From Chlamydiia bacterium (GTDB taxonomy: Bacteria > Chlamydiota > Chlamydiia > Chlamydiales > Rhabdochlamydiaceae): 35,008 nucleotides of DNA. The notes below the pieces were generated by a model. It made no database searches. It saw only the letters and a list, made by a program, of their open reading frames with translations, and had not been told where the DNA came from. A program made the translations under genes and the position numbers. Below, piece by piece: positions 23,524 to 31,788 of this stretch. How positions within the stretch are numbered: the first letter of the stretch is position 1; each line of letters opens with the position of its first letter. The stretch lies in NCBI GenBank assembly GCA_021324995.1, contig JAJPIB010000005.1:1-35008 (forward strand), read 5' to 3'.

Positions 23524-25113
23524 ATGTCTACACCTAAGGAACTGATTTTTGAAGAAGAAGCGAGAAATAAGCTTCGCGAAGGGATCGACAAACTTGCGGA
23601 TGTTGTCGGCGTGACGTTAGGACCTAAAGGGCGCAACGTCGGCCTCCAGGCTTCTTGGGGAGCTCCCACCGTGACTAACGATGGCAACAGCATCGTTAAA
23701 GACATCGAGCTAAAAGACCCCTATGCTAATATGGGCGTATCACTCGGAAAAGAAGTTGCCAGCAAGATGAAAGAGAAGTGCGGCGATGGGACGACATCGA
23801 GCATTCTTCTGTTGAGAGCTTTAGTGCAAAATGGGGTGAAGAATGTCGCTTCCGGCACCTCTCCGATCACCCTCAAGCGCGGCATGGATAAAGCTGTCGA
23901 TGCTATTATCCAGGAGATTGAAAAAGCGGCCATTACAATTAAGAATGAAAATGAGACAAAGAATATCGCCATCGCGTCCGCTTCCGGCAATGCTGCGATT
24001 GGCGAAATGATCGCAGATGCATTCAAAAAAGTGGGCAAAGAAGGTGTGATCTCGATTGAAGAGGGCAAAGGAACAGATACAACGATCGAAATGGTCGAAG
24101 GAATGCAATTCGACAGAGGCTATTTAAGCTCTTACTTCTGCACCAACGCTGAAGCTCTGACTGTAGAGATGAGCGATGCAAAAATTCTCATCACAGACAA
24201 AAAGATTTCCTCCGCCCAAGAAATCCTTCCGATTTTACAAGCCGTCGCGTCCACGGCTTCTGAACTGATCATTATTGCAGAGGACATTGAAGGCGATGCG
24301 CTTTCCACTCTCGTTGTCAACAAATTGCGCGGCACACTTAAAGTCGCAGCTGTCAAAGCTCCTGGGTTTGGAGATCGTCGCAAAGCATTACTCGAAGATA
24401 TCGCTATCCTGACAGGAGGAACCCTCATTTCAGAAGAGACAGGAACAGCTCTCAAGGATGCAACCCTCGAGATGCTCGGCTTGGCTGAGAAAATCTTGAT
24501 CAACAAAGAAAAGACGACAATTGTTGGTGGAAAAGGATCTTCTGAGGCAATTCAGGCAAGAATCAAACAAATTGAATCGGAATCATCTAAATCGACGAGC
24601 TCTTACGATAAAGAAAAACTCGAAGAGCGCAAAGCAAAGCTCAGCGGCGGCGTTGCAGTGATCCGTGTCGGAGCGGCCACAGAACCTGAAATGAAGCAGA
24701 AAAAGCAAATGTTCGAAGATAGCTTGAACTCCACGCGTGCTGCGATCGAAGAAGGGATCGTAATCGGCGGAGGCTGCGCTCTTTTAAGAGCTTCAAAGTC
24801 TATCCTTCTCAATCTCTCCGATGAAGAAGCGATCGGCGCCCAAATCGTTTTGAAAGCCTGCGAAGCACCTTTCAAGCAAATCGTTTCCAATACCGGTTTT
24901 GACAGCTCCGTACTCCTCGACGAAGTATTAAGCGCTGGCCTAAACTTCGGCTTTAATGCATTGTCAGAAAAAGTCGAAGATCTGATTCAGGCAGGCGTTG
25001 TCGACCCCGCGAAGGTGATCAAAAATGCTCTGCGCTTCGCCGCTTCATCCGCGGGAATCGTCCTTCTTTCAGAAGTTCTGATGGGCAATGCTCCCGAAGA
25101 AGAAGAGAAGTAA
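23524..25113 (+). CDS. groEL: 60-kDa chaperonin paralogue (GroEL-like, no groES partner)
   Basis: A 529-residue group I chaperonin. The ATPase parts are kept: LGPKGRNVGL, TNDGNS with D53, CGDGTTSS with D88, and EDSLNSTRAAIEEG containing the catalytic aspartate region. The apical segment GYLSSYFCTNAE and VKAPGFGDRRKALLEDIA match GroEL. The C terminus ends NAPEEEEK and lacks the GGM repeat of main GroELs. There is no groES next to it; it is paired with coaX. Chlamydiae carry extra groEL copies (groEL2, groEL3), and from memory groEL3 of Chlamydia lies next to murF and a phosphoesterase gene, as here. Start at 23524 with AAGGAATAA. Confidence 0.93.
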   Translation: MSTPKELIFEEEARNKLREGIDKLADVVGVTLGPKGRNVGLQASWGAPTVTNDGNSIVKDIELKDPYANMGVSLGKEVASKMKEKCGDGTTSSILLLRALVQNGVKNVASGTSPITLKRGMDKAVDAIIQEIEKAAITIKNENETKNIAIASASGNAAIGEMIADAFKKVGKEGVISIEEGKGTDTTIEMVEGMQFDRGYLSSYFCTNAEALTVEMSDAKILITDKKISSAQEILPILQAVASTASELIIIAEDIEGDALSTLVVNKLRGTLKVAAVKAPGFGDRRKALLEDIAILTGGTLISEETGTALKDATLEMLGLAEKILINKEKTTIVGGKGSSEAIQARIKQIESESSKSTSSYDKEKLEERKAKLSGGVAVIRVGAATEPEMKQKKQMFEDSLNSTRAAIEEGIVIGGGCALLRASKSILLNLSDEEAIGAQIVLKACEAPFKQIVSNTGFDSSVLLDEVLSAGLNFGFNALSEKVEDLIQAGVVDPAKVIKNALRFAASSAGIVLLSEVLMGNAPEEEEK

Positions 25114-25127
25114 TGTTTGACATTTTG

Positions 25128-25147
25128 GGCCCCTGTACAAAGGGGCC
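25128..25147 (+). terminator. Hairpin after groEL
   Basis: GGCCCCT (25128-25134) pairs with AGGGGCC (25141-25147) around a 6-base loop, 15 bp after the groEL stop. No T-run follows because the family II element starts at the next base; an original T-rich tail may have been displaced. Confidence 0.55.
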
Positions 25148-25371
25148 TATACTGCTGATGCTGGAAGGCTGGAGAATTTTGCAAGGAAGCGGCGCAAATT
25201 TTTGTGTCTGGAGCAAGTGACCATTGCCGGAGAGGCAAGGCACGAGTAAAGATCAAATTGGCTGCCAAGCTGACGAAGCAAAAACTCCAACTTTCAGGCT
25301 CTGTCTGATGGATCGGAAAAGGGGGTTGTTAAAATCGAAATTCTATAGCCGATTGAAACGGAACCGGTATA
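25148..25371. repeat. Family II MITE-like element, copy 2 (diverged or enlarged)
   Basis: The core at 25163-25294 is nearly identical to the copy at 15113 (GGAGAATTTTGCAAGGAAGC, CCGGAGAGGCAAGGCACGAG, GGCTGCCAAGCTGACGAAGC). The left end begins TATACTG but differs over the next 12 bases. On the right the match stops after CTCCAACTTTCAG, about 60 bp of unrelated sequence follows, and a terminus-like GGAACCGGTATA closes it. It could be a copy with an insertion or two nested elements. Confidence 0.75.
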
Positions 25372-25391
25372 TATATAGTGGAGTTTATTGA

Positions 25392-26282
25392 ATGAAGACT
25401 GCGGCAGTGATCCCTGCGCCTGGGATCGGGGATGGGCTTCTCATGATGATTGCTTCCCACCAACTTCAATTAAACGGCTATCAGGTCACCACCTTCCATA
25501 GACATCTTCCCGAATTAAGCTCTTGGTTCCCTGGTCACAATCTTGAACCCGTTTACGATGATGCTTTACTCGCTTCTTACGATCTCATCGTCGTCGAGAA
25601 TGACAATTCTCTCAAAATAAAATCTCTTATCGAGTCACATCGCAACTGCCTCAGCATTTTTTATCCGACTTATAAAAAAGAAAAACATGCCCCTCTCGCT
25701 CCTATGGACTTCGTGTTTGATTCGTACTGCCCAATGGCTCAGAATATCTCTCAAGCTGCAGCCAGTCTGTTAAATGTGGCTCCGAGCAAAGAAAATGGTC
25801 TTACCCCAGGGCCAAACCTCCAGCATCGCTCACAGAAAAATCGTATCTTGATTCATCCTACCAGCCGTGTTTCCACCAAAAACTGGAAGGCGAAGGGTTT
25901 CCTCAAAGTAGCAAAAGGACTCGCTTTGCAAGGATGGCAACCTTTATTTTGCGTTTCCCCTTCTGAGCGCAAAGAATGGGAAAACAAGGGATTCCCCCTA
26001 GCGATTACTCCTTCTTTAGAAGATCTTGCCGCTCTCATTTATGAATCAGGTTTTGTCATCGGCAACGATTCCTTGCCGGGGCATCTCGCTTCGAATCTCA
26101 ACATCCCAACCCTCATTATTGCCGATGAAGAAGAGCGCATGCGCTTGTGGCGACCCGATTGGATGCAAGGTCAACTTGTGTTTCCATCGCGCTTCTTTCC
26201 GAAATGGAAATTTTTACGCACGCATTGGCAGAAGTTCATTAGCGCGAGACAAGTCCTAAATTCCTTCTATAAACCTTTTTGA
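25392..26282 (+). CDS. Glycosyltransferase family 9 (heptosyltransferase)-like protein
   Basis: 296 residues with the two-domain GT-B pattern of ADP-heptose transferases: N-terminal APGIGDGLLM (matching G-x-G-D), mid-protein ILIHPTSRVSTKNWKAKGF, and the donor-side IGNDSLPGHLASNLNIPTLI, which corresponds to GNDSGPMHLA in GT9. GT9 enzymes act on the LPS core at the cytoplasmic face. It is shorter than typical WaaC/WaaF (about 320-350), and chlamydiae do not usually carry heptose in LPS, so the sugar donor is open. A TATATATATA stretch precedes the gene. It converges with the AAA+ gene (16 bp apart). Confidence 0.72.
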   Translation: MKTAAVIPAPGIGDGLLMMIASHQLQLNGYQVTTFHRHLPELSSWFPGHNLEPVYDDALLASYDLIVVENDNSLKIKSLIESHRNCLSIFYPTYKKEKHAPLAPMDFVFDSYCPMAQNISQAAASLLNVAPSKENGLTPGPNLQHRSQKNRILIHPTSRVSTKNWKAKGFLKVAKGLALQGWQPLFCVSPSERKEWENKGFPLAITPSLEDLAALIYESGFVIGNDSLPGHLASNLNIPTLIIADEEERMRLWRPDWMQGQLVFPSRFFPKWKFLRTHWQKFISARQVLNSFYKPF

Positions 26283-26298
26283 GAAAACGAATGATCTC

Positions 26299-27243
26299 TT
26301 ATAATTTAGCTGTTGGAAAACAAGAAGAATAGTTTTCTGTCTCCAGAGCATCTTTTAGAGCTTGTAGGGGTTTGGTAATCCCTATCACTCCTTCACGCTC
26401 CTCATACAACTGAATGCAGCTCCCTTTTTCTAACTCGCCATCGGGAAAACGGGTTACAAGGGCCTTGTAAAAGCCTTCGCGCACGTTTTTTTGCACAACA
26501 CGTGCACTCATTGTCTTCCCGATGTGTTGATTGACAAGGAGTGGTATGACTCTATCGTCCCAAGTAATTTTGATCTGTTTGCTCTTTTCAATGTCCATGG
26601 CCATCTTTTCCAAATATTTTTCCGCGATCTCCAAAATGGATGTGCTATCCAAAGGGTAAAAAACAACAATTGCATGCAGGCGATCTACAAAACCCTGTGA
26701 GAAATACAGGATAGAAAACGCTCTAACTTTATCATTGATTGAGCCGCGTTGCTGCTGTTGGATGATGCGAGCACATAAATTTGTTGTCATGATGACAATC
26801 GAACGCTTTGCAAAGATCTCATTTCCCCAAGTGTCGATCAAGGGCCCCTGCTCAAAAAGCTCAGAAAAAAGTTCATTGGCATTTTTCTGAGCTTTTTCAA
26901 TTTCAGGCAGCAAAATCACCGAGTACGGGTTTTTTTCCAATGAGAGCTGCTTTTGTGAATCGCCGAATGGGATGAGTTTTGGACTGTTGAGCTGCGATGA
27001 CATAGCGAAGCGATATAAAGGGCAATCGAATACCCGAGCTATGATTTTTGTCATCGACACTTTACCCACACCTGGAGATCCAGAAAATAAGAAAATACCT
27101 GGTGCTTGATCTCGATCAAAGTACCCCGCGGCAATCCGCTGGATGTAGTGCTCTACCACTGCGATTGCTTCGCATTGTCCGATCAATGGACTTGTCTCTT
27201 GAGAAATAAAGTTTAATGCTTTTTTGTGGATAGGGGCGGCCAT
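26299..27243 (-). CDS. Stand-alone Clp-type AAA+ module with altered Walker motifs
   Basis: 314 residues resembling the second AAA+ domain of ClpB/ClpA: GQCEAIAVVEHYIQRIAAG, Walker A region GSPGVGKVS (55-63), Walker B region SVILLPEIEKAQ (108-119), sensor 1 IVIMTTNL, arginine finger FVDRLHAIVVFYPL (R188) and a sensor-2-like KTMSARVVQKNVREGF. The residue after the Walker A lysine is V where T/S is expected, and the Walker B aspartate is P (LLPE for LLDE), though the following glutamate is kept. ATP hydrolysis may be lost. There is no N domain, first ring or M domain. Role unknown; it could be an adaptor or regulatory subunit. Confidence 0.75.
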   Translation of the reverse strand: MAAPIHKKALNFISQETSPLIGQCEAIAVVEHYIQRIAAGYFDRDQAPGIFLFSGSPGVGKVSMTKIIARVFDCPLYRFAMSSQLNSPKLIPFGDSQKQLSLEKNPYSVILLPEIEKAQKNANELFSELFEQGPLIDTWGNEIFAKRSIVIMTTNLCARIIQQQQRGSINDKVRAFSILYFSQGFVDRLHAIVVFYPLDSTSILEIAEKYLEKMAMDIEKSKQIKITWDDRVIPLLVNQHIGKTMSARVVQKNVREGFYKALVTRFPDGELEKGSCIQLYEEREGVIGITKPLQALKDALETENYSSCFPTAKL

Positions 27244-27421
27244 AAAGTTAAGGTTCTCCTCTTTAAAGGCGTGGTAATCTAATGATTCGAATTATTAATA
27301 GCACTAGTTAATTTTTTTTATGAGAGACCTCTTTTCAATAAATATATTTACATTATAGAGTGAGGGAGAAGGCTTAAACCCTCTTTGCCCATCAGCTCCT
27401 TAACCGATAGAAAGGTGTTTC

Positions 27422-27802
27422 ATGAATAGATCAAAGCGTCCAATGACGACTAAGCTTCGCAAAAAAATGACAAAAATAATCCGCGACTCGCAGGTGGGAA
27501 ATCTTTCTCCAGAAGGCGTAAAGTTACAAGATAAACAGACTGCGAAGGAAATGCAGGTGAAATTCCCCAAAAAACCTAATAAGAAAAAAGCCGCTCTGCT
27601 AGAAGCGCTGAAAAAAAAGATCAGGCATGCAAAAGCCAAATCCACCAAAAAAGCATCCAAAAGAACTACTCCCGGCTCACAGCATGTGGATGATTTTGCT
27701 CCTGGCAATGCTAACCGCGAAGGTAAGCGCTGGATCAAAACAATTATCAAACAAAATTTGAGCGATCGCGTCATTGCAGATCACCGAGGTAGGAAAAAGT
27801 AA
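27422..27802 (+). CDS. Small highly basic protein of unknown function
   Basis: 126 residues, with K and R making up over a quarter. Basic clusters include KLRKKMTKII, KFPKKPNKKKAALLEALKKK and KAKSTKKASKRT; the C-terminal part (GKRWIKTIIKQNLSDRVIADH) is less biased. It is not the Hc1 or Hc2 histone-like protein by any motif I can see, although the lysine tract could bind nucleic acid. AAAGGTG lies 6 bp before the ATG. The antisense frame is also open, but codon positions and ribosome site favour this strand. It precedes the phosphoesterase by 25 bp. Confidence 0.68.
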   Translation: MNRSKRPMTTKLRKKMTKIIRDSQVGNLSPEGVKLQDKQTAKEMQVKFPKKPNKKKAALLEALKKKIRHAKAKSTKKASKRTTPGSQHVDDFAPGNANREGKRWIKTIIKQNLSDRVIADHRGRKK

Positions 27803-27827
27803 GTATTTTAATGACGGGTAGGATATA

Positions 27828-28778
27828 ATGGTTTTTCCCCTTATTGGGCCTATTAACTATTGTCATATGAGCACATTAGAAAAACCTTATTTCCGCCTGG
27901 CGCACATCTCCGACTTGCATTTTTCGAAGCTTACTTGGAGTCCTTCTCAATTTTTTTCTAAACGCTGGCTGGGGAACATGAACCTGGCCCTTGCTCGCAA
28001 ACACACCTTCGACCCGGGTGGTTTAACAAGCTTGCTCCCCGTCTTTTTAGAACGCAACATTGATGCTGTCTTGATCACAGGGGACCTGACGTCTACCTCG
28101 CATGAGAAAGAATTCGCTTTGGCCCAAGAGTTCATCGAAACTTTGCGTCAAGAAAAGTTCAAAGTTTTCACTCTTCCAGGCAACCACGACCACTACACTC
28201 GAAAGGCCTATAAAAAGAAGCTTTTTTATGAATTTTTCGATGCTTCCTATACTCCCCTTACCGATCCTGTTTCCTCATTGAGTTTAAAAGAAGATGGACT
28301 CACTGGCGCTTATTTTGGCCACAACTGGTGGGTGATCGCATTGGATACAGCTCTTGCCACTTCCCTTCTCTCCTCCAATGGCTACTTCTCCGCGGAGCTC
28401 GAGCACAAACTGGAAATAGCGCTAAATGATCTGCCCGACGACCATAACGTGATTCTGATTAACCACTTCCCCCTTTTCGCGACAGAGTCCCAAAGGAAAA
28501 GTCTCTTGCGCCGAGAAGCTTTAAAGAAATTGATCGAGAGATTCCCTAAAATCAAGCTCTTTCTGCATGGCCACACCCACCGCCACTGCATTGCTGACTT
28601 GCGAAGCAGCAATCTGCCAATTATTCTTGACAGTGGCTCGACAGCGCAGAAAAATGGAGCAACGTGGAATCTGATTGACATCACTTCTCAAGGCTGCGAC
28701 ATTGAAGTTTTCAAAAATAGCCGTCAAGATAATGCGCTCTTTTGGAGCCCTGTTTCCAAGTCCAATTTCAAGTGGTGA
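27828..28778 (+). CDS. Calcineurin-like metallophosphoesterase
   Basis: 316 residues with all blocks of the metallophosphoesterase fold: AHISDLHFSK (D29, H31), LITGDLTSTS, LPGNHDHYTR, LINHFPLF and FLHGHTHRH. These place two metal ions, so it is a phosphatase or phosphodiesterase. The substrate is not predictable. The upstream ATG at 27828 has TAGGATA as ribosome site; the ATG at 27867 (MSTLEKP) is an alternative nearer to the domain. From memory, Chlamydia has a phosphohydrolase (CT754) next to groEL3 and murF, and this is likely its counterpart. Confidence 0.9.
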   Translation: MVFPLIGPINYCHMSTLEKPYFRLAHISDLHFSKLTWSPSQFFSKRWLGNMNLALARKHTFDPGGLTSLLPVFLERNIDAVLITGDLTSTSHEKEFALAQEFIETLRQEKFKVFTLPGNHDHYTRKAYKKKLFYEFFDASYTPLTDPVSSLSLKEDGLTGAYFGHNWWVIALDTALATSLLSSNGYFSAELEHKLEIALNDLPDDHNVILINHFPLFATESQRKSLLRREALKKLIERFPKIKLFLHGHTHRHCIADLRSSNLPIILDSGSTAQKNGATWNLIDITSQGCDIEVFKNSRQDNALFWSPVSKSNFKW

Positions 28779-28780
28779 TT

Positions 28781-29200
28781 ATGACGAAACCTTGGTATCA
28801 AGAAGGATTGAAGTTCAAATGCACAGGGTGTGGCCAATGCTGTACAGGCCCCTCAGGATATGTCTGGGTCTCCTCTCAAGAAGCTGAGGCGCTAGCAAAA
28901 AGCCTTAAAATTACCTTAGAAGACTTTGTGAAGAAATACACCCGCCGCATCGGCAACCGACTTTCCCTTTTGGAGCGTCGCAGAGGCGGTCAGTACGATT
29001 GCATTTTTTTAGACGGAAAAAGATGCACCGTTTACGAAGCGCGCCCCCAGCAATGTCGCACCTATCCATGGTGGCCGGAAAACATCAGTACCCCTGAGGA
29101 CTGGAAGCAGGAAGGCTTCCGCTGCGAGGGGATTAATCATCCCGATGCCCCTCTCATTTCCTTAGGAGAGATCCAAAAACACCTCGAAAAAGACAATTAG
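28781..29200 (+). CDS. YkgJ-family CxxCxxCC metal-binding protein
   Basis: 139 residues from MTKPWYQEG. The N-terminal KFKCTGCGQCCTG gives C14, C17, C20 and C21, the signature of the YkgJ/UPF0153 putative zinc- or iron-chelating family, and the later YDCIFLDGKRCTVYEARPQQ and RTYPWWPE complete it. The biochemical role of the family is not established. The frame is open upstream inside the phosphoesterase, but the ATG two bases after that gene's stop is the natural start and implies coupling. Confidence 0.88.
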   Translation: MTKPWYQEGLKFKCTGCGQCCTGPSGYVWVSSQEAEALAKSLKITLEDFVKKYTRRIGNRLSLLERRRGGQYDCIFLDGKRCTVYEARPQQCRTYPWWPENISTPEDWKQEGFRCEGINHPDAPLISLGEIQKHLEKDN

Positions 29201-29236
29201 ACTGTCTATTTGTATGTAGATGGTCGGAGGAATTCT

Positions 29237-30994
29237 ATGCCGACTGAAGTCAGCCCTGAAATTCAGCGCCGCGTCGATTACTGGCTGAGCGGCCCCTTCG
29301 ATGAAAAAACAAAAGCAGAAGTGCGCTCTCTTAAGGAAAGCAATCCAAAAGGACTCATCGATGCTTTCTACTCCGATCTTTCTTTTGGAACCGGAGGATT
29401 GAGAGGATTAATGGGCCCCGGGACCAATCGTCTAAACACCTACACGATTCGGCTTGCAACGCAAGGTCTTGCTAATTACCTGCACAAAGTACTTCCTCAA
29501 TCCAACTTAAGCGTGCTGATCGGCTATGATTCGCGACATCACTCTAAAGAGTTTGCAGAAGAAGCAGCAAAGGTTCTCGCAGGCAATGGGATTCATGTCT
29601 ATTTGCTCAGCGAACTTCGTCCAACGCCCTATATCTCTTTTGCTTGCCGCTACAAAAAAGCCAGCGCTGCTATCATGATCACAGCATCTCATAACCCCAA
29701 AGAATACAATGGGTATAAAGTTTACTGGAGCGATGGAGCCCAGGTCGTCCCTCCGCACGACGAAGGGATTGTTAAGGAGGTCACTGCTCTTTCCGATTTA
29801 TCGACAATTAAACTCGCTGAACTGGGGGATTTCCGGATTGAAAACGTTCCGACTTCTCTCGACGAAGAATACCTCAAAGCGATCGCTCCTCTTCAATGCT
29901 TTCCAGACGGAGATAAAAAACAAGGGGCTTCTTTAAACATTATCTACTCAAGCCTTCACGGAACAGGAATCACCATTGTTCCACGAGCTCTCAAAAAATG
30001 GGGATTTTCTTCCATTCACCTTGTCGAAAAGCAAGTGATCGTTGATGGAGACTTTCCCACTGTCAAATTCCCCAATCCTGAGTATAAAGAAACGCTCACG
30101 CTTGGCATCGAGCTTCTTGAAAAGACCAAAGCAGACATCGTTCTCGCTACAGACCCTGATGCAGACAGGATAGGAGTCGTTGCCGCTCATTTAGGAAAAT
30201 CTGTTTTGATCAATGGCAATGAAATGGCAGCAATCTGCGTCGATTTTCTTTGTGAAATGTTGCCTAAACTGGGCAGATTGCCTCAAAAGGGAGCTTTTGT
30301 CACGACCATCGTCACAACGGAACTTCTCAAAAGAATTGCTGATTTCAATAGCATTTCCTGCTTCGAGGTCTTGACAGGATTCAAATACATTGGAGAAAAA
30401 ATTCACCAGTGGGAATCGTCGAAAGAAGGTTATCACTTCATTTTCGGCGCTGAAGAATCCTACGGTTATTTGTTTGGAACGCACGCAAGAGATAAAGATG
30501 CAATCATCAGTTCGTGTCTGATTGCTGAGATCGCTTTGGATGCAAAAATGCATGGGGAAACCCTCATCGACCGACTCCATCGCATCTACAAAAAGTACGG
30601 CATCTTTCGTGAAAAACAAATCTCACTGAATTTTGAGCCGAGCAAAGCCGGCATGGAGCAGATGGCTGCTATGATGCACACCTTACGTTCTTCTCCTCCA
30701 CGAGCCATTGCAGGACAACCCGTAGTTTCTATCGAAGACTATGAAAAGAAAACCCGATTGTCCCTTAAGACAGGAAAAATAGAAGGGCTGGACCTTCCAC
30801 AATCCGATGTTCTCCTATTCCGCTTGACCGATAAGACCCGTTTAGTCATCCGCCCTTCAGGCACTGAGCCTAAGGTCAAGATCTATGGCTGCGCGACAAA
30901 GGAGCAGTTTACATCGCTAGAAGAAGGCATTCTCGACTGCGATCAAAGGCTGGATGTTTATTTGGAATCGTTGAAAAAGGACGCTGCATGCTGA
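29237..30994 (+). CDS. Phosphoglucomutase/phosphomannomutase (alpha-D-phosphohexomutase)
   Basis: 585 residues from the ATG at 29237, which has GGAGGAATT upstream. Domain 1 holds FGTGGLRGLMG and the phosphoserine loop TASHNPKEYNGYK (S151); domain 2 the metal loop TDPDADRIGV; domain 3 the sugar loop GAEESYGYL; domain 4 the phosphate-binding RPSGTEPKVKIYG. The length fits the PGM2/YbbT-type long mutases, used for glycogen and sugar-nucleotide supply, rather than GlmM. It overlaps the SDR gene by 7 bp. Confidence 0.93.
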   Translation: MPTEVSPEIQRRVDYWLSGPFDEKTKAEVRSLKESNPKGLIDAFYSDLSFGTGGLRGLMGPGTNRLNTYTIRLATQGLANYLHKVLPQSNLSVLIGYDSRHHSKEFAEEAAKVLAGNGIHVYLLSELRPTPYISFACRYKKASAAIMITASHNPKEYNGYKVYWSDGAQVVPPHDEGIVKEVTALSDLSTIKLAELGDFRIENVPTSLDEEYLKAIAPLQCFPDGDKKQGASLNIIYSSLHGTGITIVPRALKKWGFSSIHLVEKQVIVDGDFPTVKFPNPEYKETLTLGIELLEKTKADIVLATDPDADRIGVVAAHLGKSVLINGNEMAAICVDFLCEMLPKLGRLPQKGAFVTTIVTTELLKRIADFNSISCFEVLTGFKYIGEKIHQWESSKEGYHFIFGAEESYGYLFGTHARDKDAIISSCLIAEIALDAKMHGETLIDRLHRIYKKYGIFREKQISLNFEPSKAGMEQMAAMMHTLRSSPPRAIAGQPVVSIEDYEKKTRLSLKTGKIEGLDLPQSDVLLFRLTDKTRLVIRPSGTEPKVKIYGCATKEQFTSLEEGILDCDQRLDVYLESLKKDAAC

Positions 30995-31788
30995 AATATT
31001 CACTCGCGCTGGTCACAGGTGCATCTTCAGGTCTTGGCAAAGCGTTAAGTCACGCGCTTTCCAAGCGAGGTACATCTTTGATCTTAACCGCGAGAGATAA
31101 TGAAAAGCTTAAGCAAGCCGCTTCGGACCTTCCCGATTCAACGCAGCTAATTGCTTGCGATTTATCGAGCAATAGAGATCGAAAAAATCTCGTCCGCAAA
31201 ATTCAGGAGCAGCAACCCGATTTGATCATCAATAACGCAGGCTTCGGTCTTTACGGGCCAGCGTATTCTCAACCTTTTTCCGATCTTGAAAAAATGGTGG
31301 AAACAAATATCCAAGCTCCCATGCAGCTCTCTATCGAGGCAATACGCACCTGGCTTAAATTAGGCAAAAAAGGCACCCTATTAAACATTTCATCCGCCGC
31401 GGGTTTTTTCTCTTACCCAAATTTCTGCGTGTATGCAGCTACAAAAGCCTTTGTTAATCACTTTTCTCAGGCGCTACACGAAGAAACAAGAAAATCAGGC
31501 ATTCGCGTGTTGACAGTCTGCCCGGGTCAAATTGACACAAACTTTCGGAAAATTGCCTCAAGGAATTTTCCCCAACAAAAAAACTCTTTGACGATGTCTG
31601 CTGACTACGCAGCAGAATGCGTCTTAAAAGAACTGGATAAAGGCAAGGCCTTATCTATCATTGACTGGCGTTATAAAATCGCTGTCGGAATAGGAAGGCT
31701 CCTTCCTAGTTGCTTCACTCAAGCTATTTTAGAAAGGAGCCTAAAAGAAAGATATACTATTCACACAAAATCTGATCGACGCGAATGA
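30988..31788 (+). CDS. Short-chain dehydrogenase/reductase
   Basis: 266 residues, classical SDR: TGASSGLGKAL (NAD(P) loop, residues 10-20), ACDLSS, NNAG (82-85), and the catalytic S136 with YAATK (Y149, K153), then CPGQIDTNF. An Arg in TARDNEK after strand 2 suggests NADP(H). The substrate is unknown; the C-terminal extension resembles DltE/YqjQ-like members. It starts inside the mutase gene, and its last 32 bp overlap the opposite-strand gene at their 3' ends. Confidence 0.92.
   Translation: MLKYSLALVTGASSGLGKALSHALSKRGTSLILTARDNEKLKQAASDLPDSTQLIACDLSSNRDRKNLVRKIQEQQPDLIINNAGFGLYGPAYSQPFSDLEKMVETNIQAPMQLSIEAIRTWLKLGKKGTLLNISSAAGFFSYPNFCVYAATKAFVNHFSQALHEETRKSGIRVLTVCPGQIDTNFRKIASRNFPQQKNSLTMSADYAAECVLKELDKGKALSIIDWRYKIAVGIGRLLPSCFTQAILERSLKERYTIHTKSDRRE

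Noticed and set aside
24987-25268. Minus-strand 93-codon frame after groEL
   Set aside because: It is made of the family II element and the antisense of the groEL end.
27400-27774. Minus-strand 124-codon hydrophobic frame opposite the basic protein
   Set aside because: The lysine codons of the plus-strand gene read as F/L on the other strand. The plus-strand frame has the ribosome site.
27422-27802. Histone-like Hc1/Hc2
   Set aside because: It is basic, but lacks the Hc1 N-terminal domain and the AKK/KAA repeats of Hc2.
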